From NCBI GenBank assembly GCA_013214445.1, contig JABSPG010000051.1:1-13337 (forward strand): DNA of 13,337 bases, given 5' to 3'. Origin of the DNA: Ekhidna sp. Its GTDB lineage: Bacteria; Bacteroidota; Bacteroidia; Cytophagales; Cyclobacteriaceae. The notes below the pieces were generated by a model, which worked only from the letters and a program-made list of their open reading frames with translations, was not told where the DNA came from and did no database searches. Positions 1 through 7,043 of the stretch are shown here, one piece after another. How positions within the stretch are numbered: the stretch's first letter is position 1; each line of letters starts with the position of its first letter. A program made the position numbers and the translations under genes.

Positions 1-1116
1 TGGGTGGCAAGGATGGTCATTGCCGGCTATGAGTACTTGGATGAGAAACCATTTGAAAATGTGTACCTGACGGGGATTGTTCGAGATAAGCAACGCCGTA
101 AGATGTCTAAGTCTTTAGGAAACTCCCCTGACCCATTAGACCTGATTAGGCAGTACGGTGCAGACGGAGTTCGGACGGGTATGCTATTCAGTTCACCTGC
201 TGGCAATGATCTATTGTTTGATGAAAAACTGGTAGAACAGGGAAGGAATTTTTCCAATAAAATATGGAATGCATTCCGGCTAGTTAAAGGATGGGAAAAA
301 AGTAGCTCAGAACAACCCAATACAAATAAGCAAGCAATTCAGTGGTTTGAAAACAAACTGAACAAAGCACTCAAGGACCTGGAAGATCACTTTTCCAAAT
401 TCAGAATGTCCGACGCTCTAATGACTGTATACAAGTTGATCTGGAATGATTTCTGTAGTTGGTATTTGGAGTGGATCAAACCGGAATATGGAAAGCCAAT
501 AGACGCAGCTACGTTAGATTCTACTATCGAGTTGTTTGAAAAAGTACTGAAGCTTCTTCACCCATTCATGCCTTTTATCACAGAAGAATTATGGCATGAA
601 CTGAAAGAACGAAAGGATGGTGACGCGATCATCGTCGCATCATATCCAAAGCCAGAGTCTTTTGATGAAGTATCGCTCAAAGAAGGAGAGCTTTTATTTG
701 AGATTACCTCTGCAATTAGAAACATTCGGAGCTCGAAGGGAATCTCACCAAAGGAAAGTCTAGATTTATTCACTCAATCAAAAAACACTCAAGGGATAAA
801 AGAATCTTTGATAAAGCTGAATAACCTTTCTTCAGTAAGCCAAGAAGAGAAGCCGTCCAACGCCTTTAGTTTTGTTGTGGGTTCTGATGAATTTTTCATT
901 CCAGCGTCAGACAATGTTGACCTTGAAGCAGAGAGAAAGAAAATCGAGGATGAACTCAACTATACCAAGGGTTTTATGAAATCTGTGGAAAAGAAGTTGT
1001 CTAATGAAAGGTTTGTGAATAACGCTCCTGAACAAGTGGTAGCAATGGAGAGAAAGAAGTTGGCAGATGCTGAGGCTAAGCTTAAAACACTCGAAGATAG
1101 CCTGGCAAGTTTGTAA
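1..1116 (+). CDS. valS: Valine--tRNA ligase, C-terminal part (5' end outside window)
   Basis: Cytoplasmic class I aminoacyl-tRNA synthetase that charges tRNA-Val. The reading frame is open from base 1 (W-V-A-R-M), so the true start lies upstream and the GTG at position 4 is an internal Val codon. WVARM matches the conserved segment at the end of the catalytic/editing insertion. The ATP-binding KMSKS signature is intact at bases 100-114, followed by LGNSPDPLDLI as in ValRS. Next come the Rossmann-fold end (YGADGVRTGMLF), the helical anticodon-binding domain (FSNKIWNAFR, then LLHPFMPFITEELW), and a charged C-terminal coiled coil (roughly the last 65 residues, rich in Glu and Lys) typical of the ValRS tRNA-binding arm. 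It ends at a TAA only 14 bases from the stop of the convergent barrel gene, leaving no room for a separate terminator. Identity is very secure; only the missing N-terminus limits the entry. Confidence 0.97.
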   Translation, partial: WVARMVIAGYEYLDEKPFENVYLTGIVRDKQRRKMSKSLGNSPDPLDLIRQYGADGVRTGMLFSSPAGNDLLFDEKLVEQGRNFSNKIWNAFRLVKGWEKSSSEQPNTNKQAIQWFENKLNKALKDLEDHFSKFRMSDALMTVYKLIWNDFCSWYLEWIKPEYGKPIDAATLDSTIELFEKVLKLLHPFMPFITEELWHELKERKDGDAIIVASYPKPESFDEVSLKEGELLFEITSAIRNIRSSKGISPKESLDLFTQSKNTQGIKESLIKLNNLSSVSQEEKPSNAFSFVVGSDEFFIPASDNVDLEAERKKIEDELNYTKGFMKSVEKKLSNERFVNNAPEQVVAMERKKLADAEAKLKTLEDSLASL

Positions 1117-1130
1117 GTGTTGATGATGTC

Positions 1131-2210
1131 CTAAAATGCTTCACTGACTCCAAAATAGATCGCGTACTGACCTCCTCTGGCGACACCCAAATCCAGACGG
1201 AGGTTCAACTTCTTTTCTGGAATAATCAAGAAACGACCACCCATACCAGCAATGTATTTTAGCTCCTGAAGATTAAAATCTGTGACTTCTTCTGCAACAT
1301 CCCCTATCCCACCGAATACGGTTATTCCCAATCTCCAGAATAGCGGCCTTCTATACTCAAACTGAGAGTACATCATTTGACTTTCTCTGTATAGACTGGC
1401 ATTGGTAATACCTCTTAAGCGAGCATCACCCCCAAGCTGGGGCAGTTTGAAGAAAGGAGCTGAAGTTCCTCCTGTAAACTGCGTGCGGATCTGGAAAGCC
1501 AGAACATTGTCTTCGTTAAAAATTGTAATGTACTTTCTTGCGTCAAATATTAATGTGCTGAAGTCGAAATCCCCGATTTTATTGACCAGCAGTCGGCTGC
1601 TAACAAATATCCCTTTGGTAGGGTATAGCGTGTAATTTCTGGTATCATACCTCATAGCAGGTCCAATACCCAACAGGTTTCCGCCATCAACTCCAACTGG
1701 ACTGTCGCGCTCCAACAATCCCTCCGCTTCAATTCCTTTTATGCTTGTAAAATGAGCGTCAAATGCTGCACCTAAGAATAGCTTTTCATCGATTGGATGA
1801 AGAAAAGTCCCCTCAATTTGAAAAAATCTATTGGTATACTGTTCTGAAATCTCAGGATCAGTGTCGTTTCCTAGGCCAAAATAGGCATCTGGAAAACCGA
1901 AGAACCTAACACCCGCATCAATATTCTGGCCTTTTGGAAAGTAATAATCCAGATTAACAACTGCAATCGATTGACGATTCAGTGTATAAACCACATATGG
2001 AGTAATCGTTGACTGACGAAGAAACTCGGTAGGAACTAGGCTATTATTCTTTAAAGCCCAGATACCAACCGCGCCGATCTGCAGACTGGTCTCTGGGGCA
2101 AAGCTTATAGCAGGAAAGATCGCTACTGAACTTTCATTTACTGTAGAATCCTGTTCTTGAGTAATTCCAATAAATGGAATTAGTAGTAGTAGCCAACAAA
2201 TTATTCTCAA
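1131..2210 (-). CDS. Short Omp85/BamA-type outer-membrane beta-barrel without POTRA domains
   Basis: Predicted outer-membrane barrel of the Omp85 superfamily, 359 residues. Residues 1-17 form a signal peptide with a run of leucines. The rest is alternating amphipathic strands ending in a C-terminal Phe (SEAF), the usual BAM recognition feature. Family marks are YDTRNYTLYPTKG (188-200) and RLRGI (264-268), which fits the (V/I)RG(F/Y) loop-6 motif. Omp85 proteins usually carry one to five POTRA domains before the barrel. Here about 340 mature residues leave room only for a barrel, so this looks like the POTRA-less type. The only usable start is TTG: the frame has a TGA nine codons upstream and no ATG or GTG between. 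The start lies 10 bases after the FISUMP stop, next to a run of seven T, suggesting translational coupling. The function (lipid or protein translocation, or a plain pore) is not determinable here. Confidence 0.82.
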   Translation of the reverse strand: MRIICWLLLLIPFIGITQEQDSTVNESSVAIFPAISFAPETSLQIGAVGIWALKNNSLVPTEFLRQSTITPYVVYTLNRQSIAVVNLDYYFPKGQNIDAGVRFFGFPDAYFGLGNDTDPEISEQYTNRFFQIEGTFLHPIDEKLFLGAAFDAHFTSIKGIEAEGLLERDSPVGVDGGNLLGIGPAMRYDTRNYTLYPTKGIFVSSRLLVNKIGDFDFSTLIFDARKYITIFNEDNVLAFQIRTQFTGGTSAPFFKLPQLGGDARLRGITNASLYRESQMMYSQFEYRRPLFWRLGITVFGGIGDVAEEVTDFNLQELKYIAGMGGRFLIIPEKKLNLRLDLGVARGGQYAIYFGVSEAF

Positions 2211-2220
2211 AAAAACTGGT

Positions 2221-2844
2221 TCAGTTATGGAACTTCACGCATCTGCAGCTGAGATAATGACTGTCACCCACCCTTGAGTGATAGATATTCTCGTCTCCTT
2301 TCTTAAGGGTGATGATACCTGCTGAGTTACTGTCTTTAAGTTCATTATCCCACCAATTCCCATGAACTCCTATTCCTTTGAATGATCCGTCTGGCTGACC
2401 AAACCCTCCAAAAAGCATATCCATGTCACTTTCTTTTCCTTCTATCAGGTATTTACCTGAGTGATGCCAACCTCCAAAGAAGTGAAATAAATGCTTCCAT
2501 TCATGGATTGTAGGCACGTGCCAGCCTTCTGGACAAGCTCTATTTGCTTGTTCGTAGTTATATAGACGTCCAAACTGTCTTCCATATTCTGGAGTGTTGT
2601 TGTAAGGTCTTGAACCTTCTACCTCGAACTTTACATTTTCTGCATACCAAGTTCTCTCGATGAACGTACCGTTACTGAGTTCTCGGATAAACGTTATCGT
2701 CTTATACTCAGTACCGTCGCGAGGATCGGTATAGGATCCCATTTCGTGGGAAAAATGCTTATTTCTTGCTTCTCGACTTTGAGCATCTAAGGAAGATGCT
2801 GTCACCGTAAGCATTGCCAGAAGGGCTAAAAATCTAACTTTCAT
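2221..2844 (-). CDS. Secreted FISUMP-domain protein
   Basis: Exported protein of 207 residues with one FISUMP domain (the Fibrobacter succinogenes major paralogous domain), common in Bacteroidota and Fibrobacterota surface proteins and of unknown molecular function. The domain is recognisable from DPRDGTEYKTI (40-50), TWYAENV (65-71), FGRLYNYEQA (91-100), ACPEGWHVPTIHEW (103-116) and the closing CRCVKF. The chosen start is the ATG at 2842-2844. It gives a clean signal peptide (MKVRFLALLAMLTVTASSLDA, cleavage near residue 21). An upstream in-frame ATG at 2905-2907 would bury that peptide behind 21 extra residues and overlap the RidA gene. The gene lies 43 bases after the RidA stop and 10 bases before the barrel gene, probably in one operon. 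The mature protein has four Cys (104, 200, 202 and none elsewhere obvious except these three plus none in the N-terminus; three are clearly visible), so disulfides are possible but unproven. Confidence 0.86.
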   Translation of the reverse strand: MKVRFLALLAMLTVTASSLDAQSREARNKHFSHEMGSYTDPRDGTEYKTITFIRELSNGTFIERTWYAENVKFEVEGSRPYNNTPEYGRQFGRLYNYEQANRACPEGWHVPTIHEWKHLFHFFGGWHHSGKYLIEGKESDMDMLFGGFGQPDGSFKGIGVHGNWWDNELKDSNSAGIITLKKGDENIYHSRVGDSHYLSCRCVKFHN

Positions 2845-2887
2845 AACTGTTGCTAATTTGAAAATGAAATTAATGAATAATTCACTG

Positions 2888-3457
2888 CTAATCTGCCACT
2901 TCAACAATCATTTCGATCTCGACGGCAATATTTCGGGGCAATGAACCCATTCCTACGGCGGCTCTGGCATGTTTACCTCGCTCACCAAATATTTTAACCA
3001 TTATATCAGAGAAACCGTTCACAACTTCCGGTTGATCTCCGAAATCCGAAGAACAATTGACCATTCCCAAGACTTTTACGATTCTGACCACCTTGTTTAG
3101 GTCTCCAATCTCGGCCTTCAATGCCCCCAACTGAGCGTATGCCACAAGCTTTGCCGCTTCGTAACCTTCTTCTACAGACAAGTCTTCTCCTACTTTGCCA
3201 GTAACATAACCACCTTCTGGTAGACTGGGGCCCTTCCCAGCCATGAATATCAGGTTGCCTGTCCGAACAGCATTCACATAATTTGCTACCGGTGGCGTTG
3301 GTTCCTTGAGACTTATACCCAGCTCCTCAACCTTTTGCTCAACATCATATTCATAAAGTTTAGTGAAGTCTATTGCTGATTCTTCATGCGTATGTTCATG
3401 AGAATGCTGACATCCAAAAATGAACAATAAGGTCAAAATTATCACGACGGATCTCAT
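2888..3457 (-). CDS. RidA/YjgF-family protein, predicted lipoprotein
   Basis: RidA-superfamily protein of 189 residues. Classical RidA is a cytosolic deaminase that hydrolyses reactive enamine/imine intermediates from PLP enzymes, whereas other family members have unknown substrates. The core runs from about residue 50 to 187 and resembles the longer YjgF-like subgroup: LIFMAGKGP (69-77), the helix GYEAAKLVAYAQLGALKAEI (98-117), and ARAAVGMGSLPRNIAVEIEM (164-183). That last block contains Arg165 and Glu180, at the positions of the conserved catalytic-pocket Arg and Glu. Unusually, residues 1-15 form a hydrophobic signal with IFGC as a probable lipobox (Cys16; the -2 Phe is atypical). It is followed by HSHEHTHEE, with His at 18, 20, 22 and 24. 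This predicts an envelope-tethered protein with a possible metal-binding tail. The start ATG follows an A8 tract. It lies 53 bases downstream of the peptidase gene, so co-transcription is possible. Confidence 0.88.
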   Translation of the reverse strand: MRSVVIILTLLFIFGCQHSHEHTHEESAIDFTKLYEYDVEQKVEELGISLKEPTPPVANYVNAVRTGNLIFMAGKGPSLPEGGYVTGKVGEDLSVEEGYEAAKLVAYAQLGALKAEIGDLNKVVRIVKVLGMVNCSSDFGDQPEVVNGFSDIMVKIFGERGKHARAAVGMGSLPRNIAVEIEMIVEVAD

Positions 3458-3510
3458 GGCTTTTTTTTGTTTTTATAGTGAGTAAAATAAATTTTTAACC
3501 AATTTGTTAG

Positions 3511-5142
3511 CTATTGATTCCTACTGCTTTCTCTAATGGACTTAAACTCGGAACCTATCTTCCATTCTGGCCACTTTGAAGAGTTTGCCAATGTCAGTCC
3601 AACTTCCATAAGTAATTCTCCGTCTAGCTTCATTCCATCGTAAGTCCATGTTTCCTGAAACTCATCCTGAGGTCTATGATATTGAGATGTCAAGTAAATC
3701 CTGTTAAGGCTATCCACATAGGATGCACCCTTGGTCATATGCTCATAGCCTCCAGAAGCATATAGGGCTGGAATTCCCACTTTGGCAAACTGAAAGTGAT
3801 CCGATCTGAAGAAGTACCCTTTTCCCGGGTCAGGATCGGGCATGATATACCTACCCTGAGCTACAGCAATTTGCTTGGCAATATCCTCCATTTCTGATTG
3901 TCCATACCCTACTATCGTCAAATCTTTCATAGGTCCGAATGTCGTAATGCCATCCATATTGATATTTGCGACTGTCTGGGATGGTGGGTAAATCGGATTT
4001 TCCGCATAATGTTTTGAGCCTAACAAGCCTTGTTCTTCTGCCGTAACCGCAATGAATATGACAGACCTTTTAGGTTTTTCCTTTCTGGCAAATGCTTCAG
4101 CAATTCCAAGCAGGGTAGCCGTTCCGGAAGCATTGTCGTTAGCACCATTATATATGCTGTCGCCCTCTATCTCCTGACCTATCCCCAAATGATCCCAATG
4201 CGCGCTGTATATGATACACTCATTAGGATTTTCTGAACCGGTAATTTTTGCTACTACATTTTGAGATTGATCTCTTTTGATCTTATTAGTAACACTGACG
4301 GATGCATTCAACCCTAGACTGAAAGGCTCAAAGTCATTGCTGCGAGCCATGGATCCATAGTTTCGCATATCCTTCTCAGAGGCTTCAAATAGTTTTATGG
4401 CTGCATCCCTGGTAATCCATCCAAGCACATCAGGTTGATGTTTGTCTCCAGACTGGTCTAAATACAGACTTGCACCCGACCATGAATTTCTAACCACCAA
4501 CCAAGGATATCCTGCTGGTACCGTCTCATGAATAATTAGACATCCAGCTGCTCCTTGTCTTGCGGCTTCTTCATATTTATAGGTCCACCTTCCATAGTAA
4601 GTCATTGTTTCCCCTTTAAAGAAGGTTGATTCACCAGAAGCGAAACCAGGATCATTCACCAACACAACGACCGTTTTCCCTTCTACGTCCAAGCCGGCAT
4701 AGTCATTCCAATCGTACTCAGGAGCTACTATTCCATATCCTGCAAAGACCAGTTCTGAGTTTTTGATCGCCGTATAGTCAACCACTTTTTCAGTATATGC
4801 CACAAAATCCTTCAACACCTCAAGCTCAAATTCATTTTCTCCAGCACTAATTTTCATCTTTTCTGAAGGTGTAGCTGTCAACTCCACCATGGGTACCTTT
4901 TGAAGGTATGATTCTCCATTTCCCGGTTCCAAACCGTACTCCTTGAATCGATCGACTAGATAATTGACCGTTTTGGTCTCACCTTCCGTAAAAGGTTTTC
5001 TTCCTTGGAACTCATCTGAAGACAAAACCTCGACATGATTCCTTAGGGAGGATTCTGATATTTCAACGACTTCTTGTTCGTTTCTTGCTTGACAGGCGAT
5101 AAGCAAGATTATTAGCGTAACGAATGAAAGGTTTTTGTTCAC
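3511..5142 (-). CDS. M28-family zinc aminopeptidase, PA-domain lipoprotein
   Basis: Predicted envelope-anchored di-zinc exopeptidase, 543 residues from the GTG at 5140-5142. Residues 1-17 are a textbook lipoprotein signal (MNKNLSFVTLIILLIAC, lipobox LIAC, lipidated Cys17). An N-terminal cap (FQGRKPFTEGE) is followed by a PA-like insert at about 130-240, then the M28 core. Expected metal and catalytic residues are all visible: HWD (His315, Asp317), bridging Asp336 in NGANDNASGTA, general base and ligand in AEEQG (369-370), Asp397 in NMDG, and His489 in YHRPQDEF; SDH at 447-449 is also conserved. It probably trims N-terminal residues from peptides in the periplasm or at the surface. The frame stays open another 70 codons upstream, but that stretch lacks protein character and would run into the divergent gene. 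A weak -7-like element (TTACTTTG, 5165-5172 on this strand) lies just upstream. Substrate specificity is unknown. Confidence 0.9.
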   Translation of the reverse strand: MNKNLSFVTLIILLIACQARNEQEVVEISESSLRNHVEVLSSDEFQGRKPFTEGETKTVNYLVDRFKEYGLEPGNGESYLQKVPMVELTATPSEKMKISAGENEFELEVLKDFVAYTEKVVDYTAIKNSELVFAGYGIVAPEYDWNDYAGLDVEGKTVVVLVNDPGFASGESTFFKGETMTYYGRWTYKYEEAARQGAAGCLIIHETVPAGYPWLVVRNSWSGASLYLDQSGDKHQPDVLGWITRDAAIKLFEASEKDMRNYGSMARSNDFEPFSLGLNASVSVTNKIKRDQSQNVVAKITGSENPNECIIYSAHWDHLGIGQEIEGDSIYNGANDNASGTATLLGIAEAFARKEKPKRSVIFIAVTAEEQGLLGSKHYAENPIYPPSQTVANINMDGITTFGPMKDLTIVGYGQSEMEDIAKQIAVAQGRYIMPDPDPGKGYFFRSDHFQFAKVGIPALYASGGYEHMTKGASYVDSLNRIYLTSQYHRPQDEFQETWTYDGMKLDGELLMEVGLTLANSSKWPEWKIGSEFKSIRESSRNQ

Positions 5143-5267
5143 AGCATGGTCGTTTGGAAGACAGCAAAGTAATTGAAAAGCACAAGAATCTGGCGGCTCC
5201 AATTTGCAATAGGATAATCTTTTTAACTTCGGAACATTGATAAAGCAAGAAACAATCAACAGTAGGT
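5143..5267. promoter_or_regulatory. Divergent intergenic region with candidate promoters
   Basis: This 125-base region separates the M28 peptidase (-) from the deiodinase-like gene (+) and must hold both start signals unless the genes are read through. On + I see TTTG at 5203-5206 and TAACTTCG at 5224-5231, one mismatch from the Bacteroidota TAnnTTTG element, with a 17-base spacer that is shorter than usual. On - TTACTTTG (5165-5172) has one mismatch but no convincing -33 partner. No strong dyad or repeat was noticed. These are by-eye matches in AT-rich DNA, so they are weak. Confidence 0.3.
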
Positions 5268-5948
5268 ATGAAAACGAAAGAAATAAACGGCCATCCCCAT
5301 GTGTCCTATGATAGAGACGTATACCCACTAGAGGAAGCGCAAAGTCGTGCAAAAGATTACTATGAATGGTTAGATACTAGACGTACAGTCAGGGATATAT
5401 CAGACAAGCCTGTAAGTAGGGAACTCATTACAAATCTGATTATGGCGGGATCTACTGCACCTTCGGGAGCTCATAAGCAACCTTGGACTTTCTGCGCGAT
5501 CTCAAATCCTGAACTAAAAAAAGCGATTAGAGAAGCTGCCGAAAAAGAGGAATATGAGAGCTATCACGGACGAATGAGCGATCGCTGGCTGAAAGACTTG
5601 GAACCTATTGGGACGGATTGGAACAAACCATTCCTGGAAGAGGCGCCTTGGCTTGTGATCATTTTCAAGCGAGTTTTTGAAATGGAAAATGGCGTGAAAA
5701 ACAACAACTACTATGTAAACGAATCTGTTGGAATAGCTTGTGGAATGATCATATCAGCGATTCATAAAGCGGGTCTGGTGACACTTACTCATACCCCATC
5801 TCCAATGAATTTTTTGACAAAGATTCTGGAGCGACCAGATAATGAGCGTCCTTATCTGCTGCTACCGATTGGGTATCCGAAAGAAGAAGTCTATGTACCG
5901 GCTCTAGATAGAAAACCGCTTGAAGAAGTGGCCGTTTTTTATGAATAG
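5268..5948 (+). CDS. Nitroreductase-family flavoprotein, iodotyrosine-deiodinase-like
   Basis: Predicted FMN enzyme of 226 residues in the nitroreductase fold, closest by eye to iodotyrosine deiodinase (IYD), which reductively removes halide from halotyrosines. Family motifs in order: RRTVRDIS (38-45, FMN phosphate contact), STAPSGAHKQPW (62-73), a lid segment, NESVGIACG (151-159), THTP (174-177) and ERPYLLLPIGYP (193-204). Human IYD binds its zwitterionic substrate through a lid triad Glu157, Tyr161 and Lys182. Here Glu95, Tyr99 and Lys120 have identical spacing (4 and 21 residues) within matching text (RMSDRW, then TDWNK). No signal peptide or membrane anchor is seen, unlike the mammalian enzyme, so it should be cytosolic. 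The start ATG has no Shine-Dalgarno site. It is divergent from the M28 gene and 85 bases before a gene with its own promoter, so it may be monocistronic. The physiological substrate in bacteria is open; a generic nitroreductase is the alternative. Confidence 0.88.
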   Translation: MKTKEINGHPHVSYDRDVYPLEEAQSRAKDYYEWLDTRRTVRDISDKPVSRELITNLIMAGSTAPSGAHKQPWTFCAISNPELKKAIREAAEKEEYESYHGRMSDRWLKDLEPIGTDWNKPFLEEAPWLVIIFKRVFEMENGVKNNNYYVNESVGIACGMIISAIHKAGLVTLTHTPSPMNFLTKILERPDNERPYLLLPIGYPKEEVYVPALDRKPLEEVAVFYE

Positions 5949-6003
5949 GCATCTGTCTTTCTTGCTGTATCAAGTACCATGGTGCTAACACTTAGGGATT
6001 TTT

Positions 6004-6011
6004 TATTTTTG
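6004..6011 (+). promoter_or_regulatory. Bacteroidota-type -7 promoter element
   Basis: TATTTTTG is a perfect match to the TAnnTTTG -7 element used by the Bacteroidota primary sigma factor. It lies 22 bases before the ATG at 6034, giving an expected short leader of about 15 bases. No good TTTG -33 box is present about 20 bases upstream (ATGG at 5979-5982 is the nearest), so strength is uncertain. Confidence 0.45.
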
Positions 6012-6033
6012 TAGCGACTAACCCATCCTAATA

Positions 6034-6654
6034 ATGAAAGCCCTTTTCACATTATTTGTCTTAAGTCCCATAATTCTCTACTCTCAGGCTCAAACAGCGG
6101 CACAACTTTCTTCCAAAGGCTTAAAGAAATATGTCATAGAAAGTGGAGAAATTACTTACGAAATCAAAGGCGATGCAACTGGGGAGGAAAAAATGGTTTT
6201 TACCGATTTTGGTTGGACAAGCCTTCGTCAGCAGAAAATGACTTTCGAACTCTATGGTATCACCAGCACACAATCGATTTATGAAATAAAGGACGGGGAT
6301 TTTGTTTACCGGTTGAATTCATCGGATTCAACCTACGCGGAAAAGAAAGACTACAAATGGAGTCAGCAGGCTTCCTATAAATCTCCTGACCAAGTGTCAG
6401 AGGCCATCTTATTCTCTATGGGAGGCAGTCAGCAAGCGGATGCTGTGCATTTGGAAAAAACCTGTCAGGTATGGACATTCGATGGAAAAGCGATTCAAGA
6501 GATGTGGATCTGGAATGGGTTGGTACTGAAGCGAAAAGCGAAACTCGGCGATCGACTGATTGAAACAGCCGCAAGCCAAATCACCCTAAACATCTCACCA
6601 AATCCAATCATTTTCACCCTTCCTGAGTTTTACAAGAAAAGAACTAACAATTAG
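6034..6654 (+). CDS. Secreted protein of unknown function
   Basis: Protein of 206 residues with a clear signal peptide (MKALFTLFVLSPIILYSQA, cleavage near residue 19) and no further membrane segment, so it should be periplasmic or secreted. I do not recognise a named family. The mature part reads as mainly beta strands with repeated short patterns: GEITYEIKGD (38-47), a KMVFTDFGW stretch, QSIYEIKDGDFVYRL, then a Trp/Lys-rich region and KTCQVWTFDGK. The layout of antiparallel strands with a GEITY opening recalls small lipid- or ligand-binding periplasmic sheets such as LolA-like folds, but that is only a resemblance. Its single mature Cys makes an internal disulfide impossible. A perfect -7 promoter element lies just upstream. 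The DUF423 gene follows after 14 bases, suggesting co-transcription. Confidence 0.75.
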   Translation: MKALFTLFVLSPIILYSQAQTAAQLSSKGLKKYVIESGEITYEIKGDATGEEKMVFTDFGWTSLRQQKMTFELYGITSTQSIYEIKDGDFVYRLNSSDSTYAEKKDYKWSQQASYKSPDQVSEAILFSMGGSQQADAVHLEKTCQVWTFDGKAIQEMWIWNGLVLKRKAKLGDRLIETAASQITLNISPNPIIFTLPEFYKKRTNN

Positions 6655-6668
6655 TATTCAACTCAGCC

Positions 6669-7043
6669 ATGCATAAACTATTTCTTATCCTCTCTTCGAT
6701 TTCAGGAATATTGGCGGTAAGCCTTGGCGCATTCGGAGCTCATGCACTTAAAAACAAATTAACAAGTGAGGGCACGCTTGACACGTATCAGACCGCAGTT
6801 CAATATCAGTTTTATCATACGCTGGCACTTTTACTTATTTCCCTGATGCTCACAAAGTATCAAAGTATCTGGTTAAACTATGCCGGGTATAGTATGGCAA
6901 TCGGGATTTTGATCTTTTCAGGCTCACTTTACATTCTTTGCTTCACCGGGATTAAATGGCTGGGTGCAATCACTCCCATAGGAGGTCTAGCGTTTATTAT
7001 AGGATGGTTTTTTGTTCTTTTAACTGCCTTAAAGTCGCTTTGA
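6669..7043 (+). CDS. DUF423-family inner-membrane protein
   Basis: Small integral membrane protein of 124 residues, the normal length of the DUF423 family (E. coli YgdD and B. subtilis YwdK are relatives). Its biochemical function is unknown. Diagnostic blocks are GAFGAHALK (20-28), the TYQTAVQYQFYHTLALL stretch (39-55) and GAITPIGGLAFIIGW (99-113). Four hydrophobic segments are visible at about 5-24, 48-62, 68-91 and 97-121. The gene starts 14 bases after the secreted-protein stop, and its TGA shares one base with the ATG of the following microprotein gene (TGATG), so these three genes probably form one transcript with coupled translation at the end. Confidence 0.93.
   Translation: MHKLFLILSSISGILAVSLGAFGAHALKNKLTSEGTLDTYQTAVQYQFYHTLALLLISLMLTKYQSIWLNYAGYSMAIGILIFSGSLYILCFTGIKWLGAITPIGGLAFIIGWFFVLLTALKSL

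Noticed and set aside
27..320. 97-codon minus-strand frame inside valS
   Set aside because: Antisense shadow of a highly conserved housekeeping gene; no motif of its own.
2845..2907. In-frame extension of the FISUMP gene to an earlier ATG
   Set aside because: It overlaps the end of the RidA gene and places 21 residues before a clean signal peptide.
3461..3468. T8 (A8 on the coding strand) just before the RidA start, as a phase-variable tract
   Set aside because: A-rich leaders are normal before starts in this lineage and the run lies outside the coding frame; no evidence for slippage control.
5143..5352. In-frame upstream extension of the M28 peptidase gene
   Set aside because: It overlaps the divergent gene and its promoter region, lacks protein-like composition, and would bury a perfect lipoprotein signal.
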